64,000 bases of DNA, taken from contig OZ024784.1 of NCBI GenBank assembly GCA_964017065.1, positions 4,383,152 to 4,447,151 on the forward strand, written 5' to 3'. Below the pieces are notes generated by a model that worked only from the letters and a program-made list of their open reading frames with translations, searched no databases and had not been told where the DNA came from. The DNA comes from Haliclona indistincta (lineage: Eukaryota; Porifera; Demospongiae; Haplosclerida; Chalinidae). Shown in pieces: positions 12,663-28,000 of this stretch. Made by a program: the position numbers and the translations under genes. Positions within the stretch are counted from its first letter, which is position 1; each line of letters starts with the position of its first letter.

Positions 12663-12734
12663 TCTATGTTAGTCACCTTCAAACAATGATGATAACTTAT
12701 TATTATGATGCTGTAATCATTATGCAACACATTT

Positions 12735-16824
<4,090 letters not shown>

Positions 16825-16974
16825 TATGTTTAGCTAGACCAAGCACGCACAAGATGAGCTGCTTCATTCAGACATTCAGCCTTGAGATGAGATTCTTGAC
16901 GTCATCAGCAAGTTTGGCGGGAAATTCGTCTGTTCACGCGCACCAGCTGCTGAGTTGGCAAAGACTGAAAGAGA
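16825..16974. promoter_or_regulatory. Shared promoter of meckelin and HROB
   Basis: Only 150 bp separate the two divergent start codons, so both promoters and both 5' leaders must fit here. No clear TATA box was seen. CpG-containing motifs (GGCGGGAAATTCG, CACGCGCACC) cluster at about 16916-16945. Confidence 0.55.
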
Positions 16975-19204
16975 ATGGATCTACGAAATGCGCTACATTC
17001 CCTCAGAACCCATCGTCCTGTGCAGTTTTGTGGTACCTCAGAGATACCCAAGATATTAGGCAGCAAGAGAGTTAGTGAACTACCTACTGATTCCAGTTCT
17101 ACGGTATTCCAAAAGGTAAAACACAATTGGGGCGCACTAATAAGAGGTAGAGTCACGTGATGTATTTTTTTGCAGGCCACTCCAATCAAAAAAGTGTTTC
17201 AGCTAGATGAGGTGGTAAAAGAAGATATCGATTTGGATTTAAGTGATGATGTAAACCATGTTTATGTCAATAACTCTATAGCTTTATCATTCACTGCAGG
17301 AGTTTTTCCAAGATGCTGCATTGCTCGATTTGTCTGATTGTGACTCTCAAACTCTACCTACTGACCAGCCACAATTCTCATCCTCTCTATCACCGGACAC
17401 TGCATCAACACAAGTCTCTCCACTTGGCTCACATACATCTACTAGTAGCGCTCAGACCAGAGGAACACCTTGCCGCCACATAGAGACAGTATCCAGTTTT
17501 AAACCACTTGTATCTGCTCAATCAACTTCACAACAACAGCCAAGAGCATCATGTAGCAACACGAGCCAACGTCTTCGCTCATTTAGTTTCACTAAACTAC
17601 CAACACGCCCTCATCCTGCTAATGGTACTGGTGAAGAGAATGCTGCTAAGAGGATTGCTCTTGATATTACAACGACAGTAACTAGTGGAGCAAATTGTTT
17701 GTTGCTTAGTCAGTCATCACATAATGTGAGGAGTACTTCATCACTAACTCCTATGCACACTCCTGAACGTACTAGAAAAAATCTTCTATCCCAGAGAGAG
17801 TTTTTGTCAAATACATTCACTACTCCAACAAACACACCACAAAACACCAGTGATGACTTTACTCCAAGAAGCACTGTTGCTACATCAGTACTAACTCCTG
17901 TTAATAGAGCAGTTACTGTCACTCCTACTAATAGCGAACATTCTGCAAAGAGAAAATTTCCAGGACCAGCAGGCATTCTGCCAAAATTGGTAAAAATACT
18001 CAAGTGATTGTTGCTAGAATTCTCTCAATTACTTTCAGATACCTGGACAGAGCATGGATTCTTTAAAAGTAGTGACACCACTCACTGCTTCTCCAGTATC
18101 CACTCCAAGAGCTAGGGTATGTAGGTCTATTTCTCTCTCTTCACTGCTTAGTTGTATTCTGTACAGAGGATAGCTGCTGTTAATACTGACTTGCCTTCAT
18201 CCCAAGGCTGCAGCATACGACAGGAATTTTGTCAAGGCCCTTGGGTCAGAATTGTGGAAGAATTTGAGAAATATGGTATGTGATTTTTAATATGTCCTCT
18301 TAACTTGTATTAATTTTTAGAGTCTCACTTATCTGTTCTGCTGCAGACTTGCATTTTCAATGTAATCAAACAGGTCACTATCTACTAGTCTCACTATCTC
18401 ATCAAAATATAAATTATTATGCAGGCATCTCAACGTAAATTGGCTCATGGCAAGGTCTCGCTACTTCGTGCAATGATAAAATCTATTGTTCCCACTGGTA
18501 AAAGTGCCAGTGCAGTCCTTAAAGACCCTTCTGGTTGGTAAAACACTCAGGTGCTGTGAGCTTTTTGTGATGTTTGTACAGGTGAAATGCTGGCTTCAAT
18601 ACATTTCAAGGTAATGGGTGAGTATCAATCAGTACTACAGCCAGGCTGTGTATTAGCACTACAGCAGGTTAGTTGTATAACACATATAGCTGGTCATTCT
18701 CAGTGTTTACTATAGACATCAGTGTTTAGCCCGTCTCGTTGCAAACACTATCTCAACATTACTCTCTCTAACCTGGTGTGTGTATGCCCTGTGGACAACA
18801 CCCAACTAACAATGGTCAGTCAAGTCAGAGTTCACATTGATTTTACTGTTCTTGTTTGCATTGTCCAGTGGTGTTCTGTGCTTGATGATTCATCTTTGAT
18901 ACAATATCAGCATCAACCAGTCACAGGTCAACATCAACCAGTCACTGTTCAACATCAACCAGTCACTGCTCATCATCAACCAGTCACAGCTCAACATCAA
19001 TCTTTACTACACACCAATACCACCAGCAACAGCACCACCATGACAACCTCTACTATTAGTGATATGTGTCATAGACCATACGAACTAGTGGAGGAAATCA
19101 ATGAAGGTAAATTAATTACATTGTTTTATAATTATCCCATAATGCCTACAGATGAATTTGATATGTTATTGAAAGATATGGACGATTCTTTTTTCAATCC
19201 CTAA
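16975..19204 (+). CDS. HROB: Homologous recombination OB-fold protein (HROB/MCM8IP)
   Basis: Eleven exons, beginning 16975-17115, 17176-17250 and 17300-17997 and ending 19152-19204. The first part is low complexity and Ser/Thr-rich. Family signatures then appear: KRKFPGPAGILPKL (conserved PGPAGILP motif), and a domain reading EFCQGPWVRIV, LAHGKVSLLRAMIKSIVPTG, AVLKDPSGEMLASIH, LQPGCVLALQQTSVFSPS and KHYLNITLSNLV, which follows human HROB (C17orf53) closely across the OB-fold region. The acidic C-terminus DEFDMLLKDMDDSFFNP matches the vertebrate tail. HROB recruits the MCM8-MCM9 helicase for repair synthesis in homologous recombination. The 16975 start is the first ATG giving continuous frame, but I have no homology support for the first about 45 residues. 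Confidence 0.9.
18908..19001 (+). repeat. In-frame 24-bp tandem repeat in HROB
   Basis: About four copies of a 24-bp unit encode an octapeptide of the form QHQPVTxQ (variants with G, V or A). It lies between the OB-fold region and the acidic C-terminal tail and keeps frame throughout. Confidence 0.8.
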
Positions 19205-19219
19205 AGCTTAGATTATTAT

Positions 19220-19264
19220 TTTATTGCCTGTCTTGTTTATTTTGTGTTACTACTGAAAAATAAA
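19220..19264. terminator. Opposed poly(A) signals of HROB and TAF6
   Basis: AATAAA on the plus strand at 19259-19264 serves HROB (55 bp after its stop). AATAAA on the minus strand at 19220-19225 can serve TAF6 (129 bp after its stop). Because the TAF6 signal lies within the HROB 3' leader, use of both would produce overlapping antisense 3' ends. Confidence 0.5.
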
Positions 19265-19353
19265 AATTAATTTGACTTGCATAATTTTAAAAGAGATCAT
19301 GACAATATTGTGATCATGTGACCTGTGATTGAGAGAATTTGTGGTGTTCACTA

Positions 19354-21168
19354 TCAGTTACTGCCTGTACTTGATCGACGTGCAGACGATTGATTGCTAT
19401 TTGTAGATGAGGTGGATTCTTGAGAGCTATTAGTTGAAGAATCGGAAGATATGCTGAGTTGACTGGCTAAAACAGCTTGAGCTACTGATGGGTTCTTGAC
19501 CACAGCTGAGAGAATGCTGGCAGGTATAGAGACCACAGGAGAGCTAATACTCTGACTAGTACCAGTAGCTTGAGTCACCATACGCAGAGCAGCTGCCAGC
19601 TGAGTTGGTGAGGACAGGTTAGGTACTCGAGGACTTACAGCTAGCTTGGTGGCAGTGACGGGAATGGCAAGAGGTGGTGGCCTGCTTTTGGTAGGTAAAG
19701 GACTTGTTGGACTTCGAAGTGTGGGGCTGGGAGTTCTCTGCCCAATATGCAAAGATAGACCAGAGACTGTCTGTCTGCCCTGCCTTAGTGCCTTCACTTG
19801 GTTGTACAAGGCTGGTCCTAGGTAGCCATACTCATTCTGGTACACCTGGGCTGAGTCTGCAGCTGATCTGAGCTGTAATACAGATGGAGCACAGTGCTTT
19901 TGAAGAAGATTCTGCAACTTATTTGCTGCAATTTGCTCTGCAACTTTTACCTGGTTGGTATTCAGTTGGACCGATCTGATCATTTCTCCTTCAGCCTTCA
20001 ATCTTGGGACAACCATAGCTGCAACAGTCTCTTGCCCCATTTCAATGAAGGCCATTACAGCACCATAATGTACAGCTAGACCTTGCGTATTATTGCTCAA
20101 CGCTTGAGACAATATGCGGCTCAACCTTCCCTGTATATTATTTACTGTACTAGAATATTTCTTGCAGATTAAAGCCAATATTTTAGCTGCTTGATCTCGA
20201 ACAGACCAATGGTCCTCCGACTCTGGTCTCAAGCAGATTTGCCGGTTCAGCAAGCAAGAAGTGATAGTGGGAAGGAGATCATGCAGATATTTCTCTAAAG
20301 AAGAAGTGGTGTTGTCAAGCAATGCCTTCACCATGCGCAACAGATGACGAAGCATAATCAACTTGTGGTGGGCTAGGTTAACCTTAACCCCTTCAACTAT
20401 GAAACTAACAAGCTGAGGAAGTAGCTGATAGAGACCAGTATCAATAGAGAGAGAAGTGAGAGCTTCTTGTCGCTTGGAGTCAGCGAGTCCAATGCAAGCA
20501 TCAGTGATCTCTTTGTAGTAGATTTGCTGCTCAAGAGATAGCCCGTGTGTTTGCAGCGGCTTCAGCTTGTTCCAATCTCCATTAGCAACATCATCCTTCT
20601 CTTTCTTCTTCTTTCGATCAAGTTTGATGTCACGTGCATGCACCATTTCTGGCTTGTTAGTTAGACTCATGGCTGTTGCTTGTTCCCTCTGTTCCTCCAA
20701 AGATGCTGGTGGCACATTTTCTGGGATGGCTGGTTGAACTCCTTCTACTGCCAGCCAGTGCGCTCGCAGTGACACATCACATGGTAGTTTTGGAAGAGAC
20801 GTGCTAATGAGATCTACCAGATCAATTTCTTGGTCCTCTTTATAGTAATAATCCTTTCCCCCACCACTGGTGTGCCTCAATGGGATGTATTCTGCGCACT
20901 CAAACCCGTACAGTGGCTCCACGTTCTTCACTTTAAGACCATTGTCTATGTCGGAGCAATCCAACCTGCGTCGCTTTCCGTGACGAGAGAACTTGATGGC
21001 ATTCTGTACAACTTCCTTCAGACGATACTCCAGATCTTCGCTTAATCGCTTACACGCCTCTTCGTTAAGTCCAGCAATTCCCACTGACTCTGCCATCATT
21101 CTGATGGACTCCACAGGTAGCAGGTGACGCTCTGTCCCTGTTTCATCGACCTCCATTACCTCCTCCAT
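19354..21168 (-). CDS. TAF6: Transcription initiation factor TFIID subunit 6
   Basis: This is a single-exon gene for 604 residues. The N-terminus is the TAF6 histone fold (LPVESIRMMAESVGIAGLNE, then LKEVVQNAIKFSRHGKRRRL and DIDNGLKVKNVEPLYGF; about 16-92), which pairs with TAF9 in TFIID. A linker follows with LPKLPCDVSLRAHWLAVEG (about 130-148). The TAF6C HEAT-repeat region runs from about 200 to 440 (QIYYKEITDACIG; HHKLIMLRHLLRMVKALLDN; VHYGAVMAFIEMG). The last 150 residues are Pro/Ser-rich and disordered. The length is close to animal TAF6 (about 600-680). The gene is convergent with HROB and divergent from CFAP221 with 128 bp between start codons. An intronless form is unusual beside intron-rich neighbours. 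Confidence 0.96.
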   Translation of the reverse strand: MEEVMEVDETGTERHLLPVESIRMMAESVGIAGLNEEACKRLSEDLEYRLKEVVQNAIKFSRHGKRRRLDCSDIDNGLKVKNVEPLYGFECAEYIPLRHTSGGGKDYYYKEDQEIDLVDLISTSLPKLPCDVSLRAHWLAVEGVQPAIPENVPPASLEEQREQATAMSLTNKPEMVHARDIKLDRKKKKEKDDVANGDWNKLKPLQTHGLSLEQQIYYKEITDACIGLADSKRQEALTSLSIDTGLYQLLPQLVSFIVEGVKVNLAHHKLIMLRHLLRMVKALLDNTTSSLEKYLHDLLPTITSCLLNRQICLRPESEDHWSVRDQAAKILALICKKYSSTVNNIQGRLSRILSQALSNNTQGLAVHYGAVMAFIEMGQETVAAMVVPRLKAEGEMIRSVQLNTNQVKVAEQIAANKLQNLLQKHCAPSVLQLRSAADSAQVYQNEYGYLGPALYNQVKALRQGRQTVSGLSLHIGQRTPSPTLRSPTSPLPTKSRPPPLAIPVTATKLAVSPRVPNLSSPTQLAAALRMVTQATGTSQSISSPVVSIPASILSAVVKNPSVAQAVLASQLSISSDSSTNSSQESTSSTNSNQSSARRSSTGSN

Positions 21169-21296
21169 CTTTTCGCAGACTCAGACAGAAACTAAAACCG
21201 CAGCACCGAACAGGATTGGGTGTGCGTTGCTATGGCAACCTCTTTTAGTCTCATGGCTCCAGGGCAACCGCCTTTCTGCAGCGCTCCAAGCCACTA
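21169..21296. promoter_or_regulatory. Shared promoter of TAF6 and CFAP221
   Basis: The two divergent start codons are 128 bp apart. The segment includes GTTGCTATGGCAAC at about 21227-21240, an imperfect palindrome of the RFX X-box type (GTTGCYATGGYAAC). RFX sites commonly drive ciliary genes, and CFAP221 is one, so this is a plausible X-box. No TATA box was seen. Confidence 0.7.
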
Positions 21297-24200
21297 ATGG
21301 AGGCCCAGGTAAAGACCCTTCCCGTGGTATCCACCCGGGGACTGGAAGGAGTGTTGGTGGCTGCACAGGAGCCAAGCACGAGCAGGAAATTGCCAAATCA
21401 TCTCACAGACACCAGTAAGGAGCAGCTGCATGCTCTGGGATCATTACTTGCTTGTTTCTTTAGAAACATTTACAACCTTGCAAGAGCGAGCTGTAGTAAA
21501 AGCAAGACCAAGTGCAATCCACTTCAATGGCTACAAAGTGGATCAACTTTACAAGCAGACATTGGTGAGCAGCATGACCCATGACAGTACTGAAGTGTAT
21601 CTTGATAACTTTGTCTTTAGCATATCATCAACAGTACTAATGACAACATCAGTATGCACATCATACCACCTACTACCGAACACTTCTCGATACACTATCA
21701 TAAACAGGTATTGTAGTGTAACTGCTAGTGTAACTTACTGTACATCATCATTATTATAGAGGAGTCGTCTTGTACCTGGTCTCAGTCTTGATGTGACTGT
21801 GTCATTCAGACCAACAGAATGGAAATACTATTATGATTGTGTTCGCATTCATTGCAAGGTCTAACTAAACCCAGAATATTACTATCCTACTCTTTACTCT
21901 TCACACATGCAGGGTGATCGCAACCTGCTAGTACCAATCCATGCCTATCCAGTCATTAACACTGCCTCTTTTCCTCATAAAGTCTCTTTCCCTGCAACTC
22001 CCATCGGGCGAAGTCATACACACACCATTAGTCTGCAATGTGATCAACCAGTGGAGTTTGAATTTGTTCTGTCCTTTGTTCAACCTCATCCTGCATTCAC
22101 AGTAACACCAATGCAAGGTAATCATAAATCTAGCAGCAAAATTTGAATAATAATTAATTTCAGGAGTTGTTCCAGCTAGTGGTAAAGTGCGCATTGAAGT
22201 GACTTACGCACCTTTTGAGTTTTCTACTGCTATCATGAAGCTACAGGTATACAATGTTTATTGATGAAGGTAGCAATAACTCTGTGTGTGTTACAGTTAG
22301 AAACATCCCAGTTCAACTCTAAGCCTATTGTCTGCACATTCACTGGCACCTCAACCCCTGGACTGGCTGTGTAAGCTATTATAGCTATTTTTCTAAAGAA
22401 GTTTGCATACTGTTTATAGAGAGCTGTACAGAAAGCATCAACCTGAGCAACCACGTAAAGCACCTTCTAAAAGATTACTGGCAACGTTACAACTGGCGCC
22501 GTTAGACAAGATGAGAGAGAAACGAAGAAAGAAAAAGGAAAGAGAAAAGCAGTCATCTGAGGAGGAGCCTCAGGTAGATTAGCATAATAATACCAGAGAG
22601 AGATAGTCACTGTTGTTATAGGGTCAAGAGATGGTGTTTGAAGGAATTCGATTTCCAACAAACTTGAACACTCCGAGTGCTGTAGCTAAAGTACTTGCAC
22701 AAGAACCTGGTCAACTGAAAGCATCAGAATTAAAGAATGTGACCTCCAGTACAGGAACTACATCTTCAAAACAGATCAAGGAAGCAAGGTTTATGCAGAA
22801 AGTGAAAGAAGCTGCAGATCACGAAAAATCAGTGATGTTAAAATGGTTAGATAGCAATGATCAGTTTAATCATGATACAATCATTGCTGTCATTAGGGTG
22901 ACAAACCTTGGCAGCTTACCTTTCACAGATGAAGAAAGAGAAAAAATACTCAAAGACAGACAAGCTGCAAAAATCTCTTACAATGTAATTAACCTTAGCT
23001 TGAATCATCTTATTATTAATTATGCATTTTGTGTAGCGTCAGTACCACATTCCAATATTAAAGGAGGAAGAGATTAGGACTCACACTGCCACTTGCAAAA
23101 GGAGAACAAGGACATTAGCTGGAGAAAAACAAGTAGCTGAGAAACCCTTGTTTGATCTCCAGGCTGAAAACTTGTGGAGACAGCGATACAACGCTATCAG
23201 CCGGTTTGTCCAAGCAGCTAGGAAGATTGTAATGAGAAACCGCTGTGAGAGAAGACTAGAGAAATTGAGAAAATTGATTTCAGATGTAAAGCAAGGCAAA
23301 GACCCTGTATCACTAGGTAGAATACTAGTGACTTTGCTGGCTATACTATTATCACCTCCTTTCAACAGTACCTGAAAACAATACAGACACTCAGACCAAT
23401 CGAATAACCTCCTTTAGTTTTACTCTTCTTCCTAAAAGTCTCCCACAACACTCAGATCATACCGAAGAGAAGAAGGTTAGTACGTCAAATACATGCTCAG
23501 GATTATCTTGCTAATTTTGTATACAGTTAGCTACTGTTAACGTTTCAGTGGAGCCCACTGTGATTGGAGTGCATCATGACCCTCCTCTCCTTTCACTGAG
23601 GGTATTTGTGACTGAATGTTCCCTAAACTACAATCATGCATTCTTTTTCAATGGTTGTAGATACCACAACATTATATACTGATGGGATATACTCCATTAC
23701 TCCTACCGCAGCAAGGAGCTAGCAAACAGTCGGGTCTACCTAAACCACTTCGTACAGGAGCTATGGTTAGTCAAATCCAGCAGTTGCAATGGTTACTGAG
23801 TACCATTGCACACACAGGAGGAATGTGCAAATTTTACTCCAATACCTGGTGTTAATTTGAACCTCTTACACAAGCAACCTTCTGAAGAGATAATAGTAGA
23901 AGATGTGGAAGAGAGAAAAGATGAAGAGGTTGAGGACAGTGGAGCAAGAGAACCATTAGGTCTTGTTCCACCTCCTGGCCTTCTAAGGACTGCAGCTCCC
24001 ACTGCTTATCTGCGTCACAACATTCTTGTGAGGAATCATGCATTCTCATAAGCTCACTATCATGTTCACTCTCTGGCTAGGACCCATGTCCTGAGGTTGT
24101 CGCACATTCTTATCGACCATTGTTACAATACTCTGAGATTACCCAGGAGCACCATCTCCTTCCCCTCCGCACTCCCACTGGAGCACCAAGCCCACAACCC

Positions 24201-24810
24201 AAACTGGACCCTCATGTAAGCAAGCCTCCAAGCAATGACTAATAATAACAATTATTATTTTTATTATTATTATCATTATTAATCTCTTGCATTAGGATGG
24301 GATCTCTGGACTTATGAAGTGGAGACAGTTTCCATCTCAAGCTTTGTTGTGTCTTGATAAACAGAAGAAGTTGTCTTCAGTCTGGAAACCTTGCCATGTG
24401 GGCACCTTCAAATCTCACCTACTTCCCTCCTCTTTGCCTCACCAGTTGCTGTCCGGAATACAACCAGAGGATTACGTTGACCAACAGTGAGAAAATAGCA
24501 CAGATAATATTAATCAGTTTGCATTCCAATTGTTATAGAAATAGAGATATCAAAGTTCCGACCCAGGAGATGTTGCATACTGAGTTCATCATCCCCAGTA
24601 ATAGCACTAATAACCACCACTCACTTCACCTAAGGTAACCACTGTACTGCAATGCAAGCTCATTAATTTATGTGCATTACATTCAGAGAACAATGCAAAA
24701 GAGACTTGGAAGCACAGAACATGAACCAGTTTGGAGAACTGGGCGAGAAGATTGCTCAGAGAACATCTCAACTTCTATCACAGTTGAATAATAGGCAAAC
24801 TGACAAGTAG
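21297..24810 (+). CDS. CFAP221: Cilia- and flagella-associated protein 221 (PCDP1)
   Basis: A multi-exon gene whose first exons are 21297-21414 and 21464 onward. Segments line up in order with vertebrate CFAP221: [130 protein letters not shown]. The N-terminal third is an ASH/MSP-like beta-sandwich region. CFAP221 is a component of the central-pair C1d projection of motile cilia and was reported to bind calmodulin. The gene ends [13 protein letters not shown] with TAG at 24808-24810, 212 bp before ACLY. Some middle and late exon borders were not resolved individually. Confidence 0.93.
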
Positions 24811-25022
24811 AATGATTATTTTTCACACCTACTTGAAAGGTCAACCTCAAAGCGCGAACGCGGTAATCGGAATCGTATATTCCCGTACACGTGCACATCA
24901 CGCGAAACATGTGTCGACCCACATGCCCGTGCCATGCCGTGGGGCGATCGTGTTTTTGTGTCCGCCCATTATAAAGCTGCAGGTGTCAACCTGCTGTTTT
25001 CACTGCTCAGAAACATAAGAAA
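24811..25022 (+). promoter_or_regulatory. ACLY promoter with TATA box and E-box
   Basis: TATAAAG lies at 24970-24976, 47 bp before the ATG, leaving room for a leader of about 20 nt. CACGTG, a palindromic E-box, lies at 24888-24893, 77 bp upstream of the TATA. The segment has locally high CpG (AGCGCGAACGCGG, TCACGCGAAAC) compared with its flanks. Confidence 0.55.
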
Positions 25023-28000
25023 ATGGCAAAAGCTATTAGAGAAGCAGATGGCAAAGCTTTGATACATCGCCAACTACTAGAGCTGCTCAAGGAACACAAT
25101 GGCGACCTTCAAATGCCATTGTTCAGAACAGCCTCTGTCAAGGCGGGTGGTAACAGATTCACAGACGTAGCAGATCAAAATCCTTGGATGAAAGATGAGG
25201 TCACTTATTGCTCTAGTCTGCTGTGTATGCATGTGTAATGAATACCACATGTGCAGTGAATCTAGCACCATTATATGCCTTGCATACTGTTTTCAGAAAT
25301 TGGTTGTCAAGCCAGACCAGCTCATCAAGCGACGAGGAAAGCATGGTCTTGTAGCAGTCAACAAGTCACTCTCTCAAGTTGAGACATGGCTGACTGAGCA
25401 CATGAACAAGGAGATGCAAATTGGACCGGCACTGGGCAAACTCACGACCTTCGTTGTGGAAAAGTTTCTACCCCACAGACAGGAGGAAGAGTTCTACATA
25501 TGCATCCTCAGCAATCGCACTGGCAACCGGATACTGTTCTACAAAGAGGGAGGAGTAGACATCGGAGATGTTGATGCGAAGGCAAATCATATTCAAGTGC
25601 TCACTGATAGCGAGTTACTACCAGAGCAAGTGAAGAAACTCATCGTTGGCGTGCCAGCTGAGAAACAAGGGTTAGTAGTGGTTCTATGCTGATTGCTATA
25701 TCACTGATCCCCATTCCATCCAGTGTTCTAGTAGAGTTCATTATTCTCTTGTACAAGGTCTATGTTGACCTTTTCTTTACATATTTGGAAATCAACCCAC
25801 TAGGTAAGCGATAGAAAATTGAGTGTACATAATGTGATTCTGATCTGTGGTGTATACTTATAGTGGTGTGAGATTTATGTAGTAGTTAATGCCCTTTTCC
25901 TTCACTCTCTCTAGTTGTCCAGGATCAGAAGGTGTACATGCTTGATTTAGCAGCAAAGTTGGACAGTACTGCAGAGTTTCTCTGTAAGCGACAATGGGGT
26001 GACATTGAGTTTCCTGCTCCATTCGGAAGAGATGCATTACCAGAGGTACACACTATTAGAAGGCAGTGCATATCATTGCTGTGCTTTAGGAGGCCTACAT
26101 TGCTGATCTTGATGCTAAGAGTGGTGCATCGCTCAAGCTCACTGTGCTCAATCCCAGAGGTCGTATCTGGACCATGGTAGCTGGGGGAGGAGCCTCTGTG
26201 ATATACAGTGACACTATATGTGACCTGGGCGGGGCTAAGGAGCTAGCAAATTATGGTGAGTACTCGGGTGCTCCGAGCGAAAGCCAGACATTCGAATATG
26301 CCAAGACCATCTTAAGTTTGATGACCAAGACGGCTCATGCTGACGGCAAAGTACTCATCATTGGTGGAGGGATTGCTAATTTTACAAATGTAGCAGCTAC
26401 CTTTAAGGTAAAGGAGTCTCATTGATTCTGCTGGTACTAGTCTGGTTGTAGGGTATTGTAAGAGCACTGTCAGAGTACAAGCACAAGTTGCTAGAACAGA
26501 ATGTGACAATTTTTGTGCGAAGAGGTGGACCAAACTATCAAGAAGGGTTGAGGATCATGAGAGAAGTTGGTTAGTTTGCATACACTGTAGTCAACTGCTG
26601 AAGTTACTGTCCACAGGATCTAAACTTGGTTTGAAGATTCATGTGTTTGGACCAGAGACTCACATGACAGCCATCGTTGGCATGGCCCTCAAACGCAGAC
26701 CCATACCACAGACCAGCTCTGAGCCTCAGAATATGCCTCTTCTAGGAGTTTCTAAACCATCGTCGGTAAGTAATGCAACTGGTTGTGCCTGTCACCAACT
26801 ACTGGTCTGTGTTTCTTCCTCTAGTCCTTCTTGATTCCTCCATCTCCTGCCTCCTCTGCTGCAAATCTCAGTGAACTAGCCGAACCAACAGTTGTCAAGC
26901 CTCACGTGAAGATTAGCTTGTGGGAGGAAGAACAGGAGAAGTCACTCACTCTACCTCCCCACCTATTTACTAACAAGACTATAGCCATCATCTGGGGAAT
27001 GCAACCAAGAGCAGTACAGGTACCTCATAATTCACATTCCAATGGTTGCAAGTTGATATTCACTTGTTAGGGTATGTTGGATTTTGATCACTCGTGTTCA
27101 CGTGAGGTTCCATCTGTAGCAGCCATGGTTTACCCCTTCAGGTAATGAGTGTGCAACTATTATGGATTATGCATTAGTGTTGGTTTGGCTGTAGTGGTAA
27201 TCACAAGCAGCGATTCTACTGGGGAAAGAAAGAGATGCTCATTCCTGGTAAGCTGCTGCTAGAACATTGATCATGTACTTCAGTTAATTTTATTTCTCCT
27301 AGTGTACAAGGAACTGGATGAGGCAGTCAAGAAGCATCCCGATGCTACAGTAATGGTGAACTTTGCCTCTCTTCGCTCAGCACCAGACGCCACATTGGAA
27401 ACATTGAAGCATCCTCAGGTATATGGCTCCATCGCACTATCACTCACTCCTCTCCCTCTACATTAGTTCCACACCATAGCCATCATTGCTGAGGGTATTC
27501 CAGAGAACATTACCAAGAGCATCAACAGACAAGCCAAGGAGAAAAATGTCACCATCATTGGACCAGCTACTGTGGGTGGGATCAAGCCAGGCTGCTTCAA
27601 GATTGGTAATACAGGAGGAATGATTGACAATATCATCTCATCAAAACTGTATAGACCAGGAAGGTACACAGACGTGTTAGTTTTCCTGTAATTGTACAAA
27701 TGTTTCCTCGCCAGTGTTGCCTATGTGTCTCGTTCTGGTGGTATGTCGAATGAACTCAACAACATTATCTCTCGTAATACCAATGGTGTGTATGAGGGTG
27801 TAGCTATCGGTGGAGACAGGTACCCTGGATCTACATTTGTTGATCATGTTCTTCGTTATCATGACAATCCCGACGTAAAAATGATAGTAGTTCTCGGGGA
27901 GGTATGTTTGTGTATGATGAGTGTGTGTATCCATACATGATGTGTTGATTACAGGTTGGAGGAATAGAGGAATATGAGATTGCTGAGGCTATCAAAAGTG

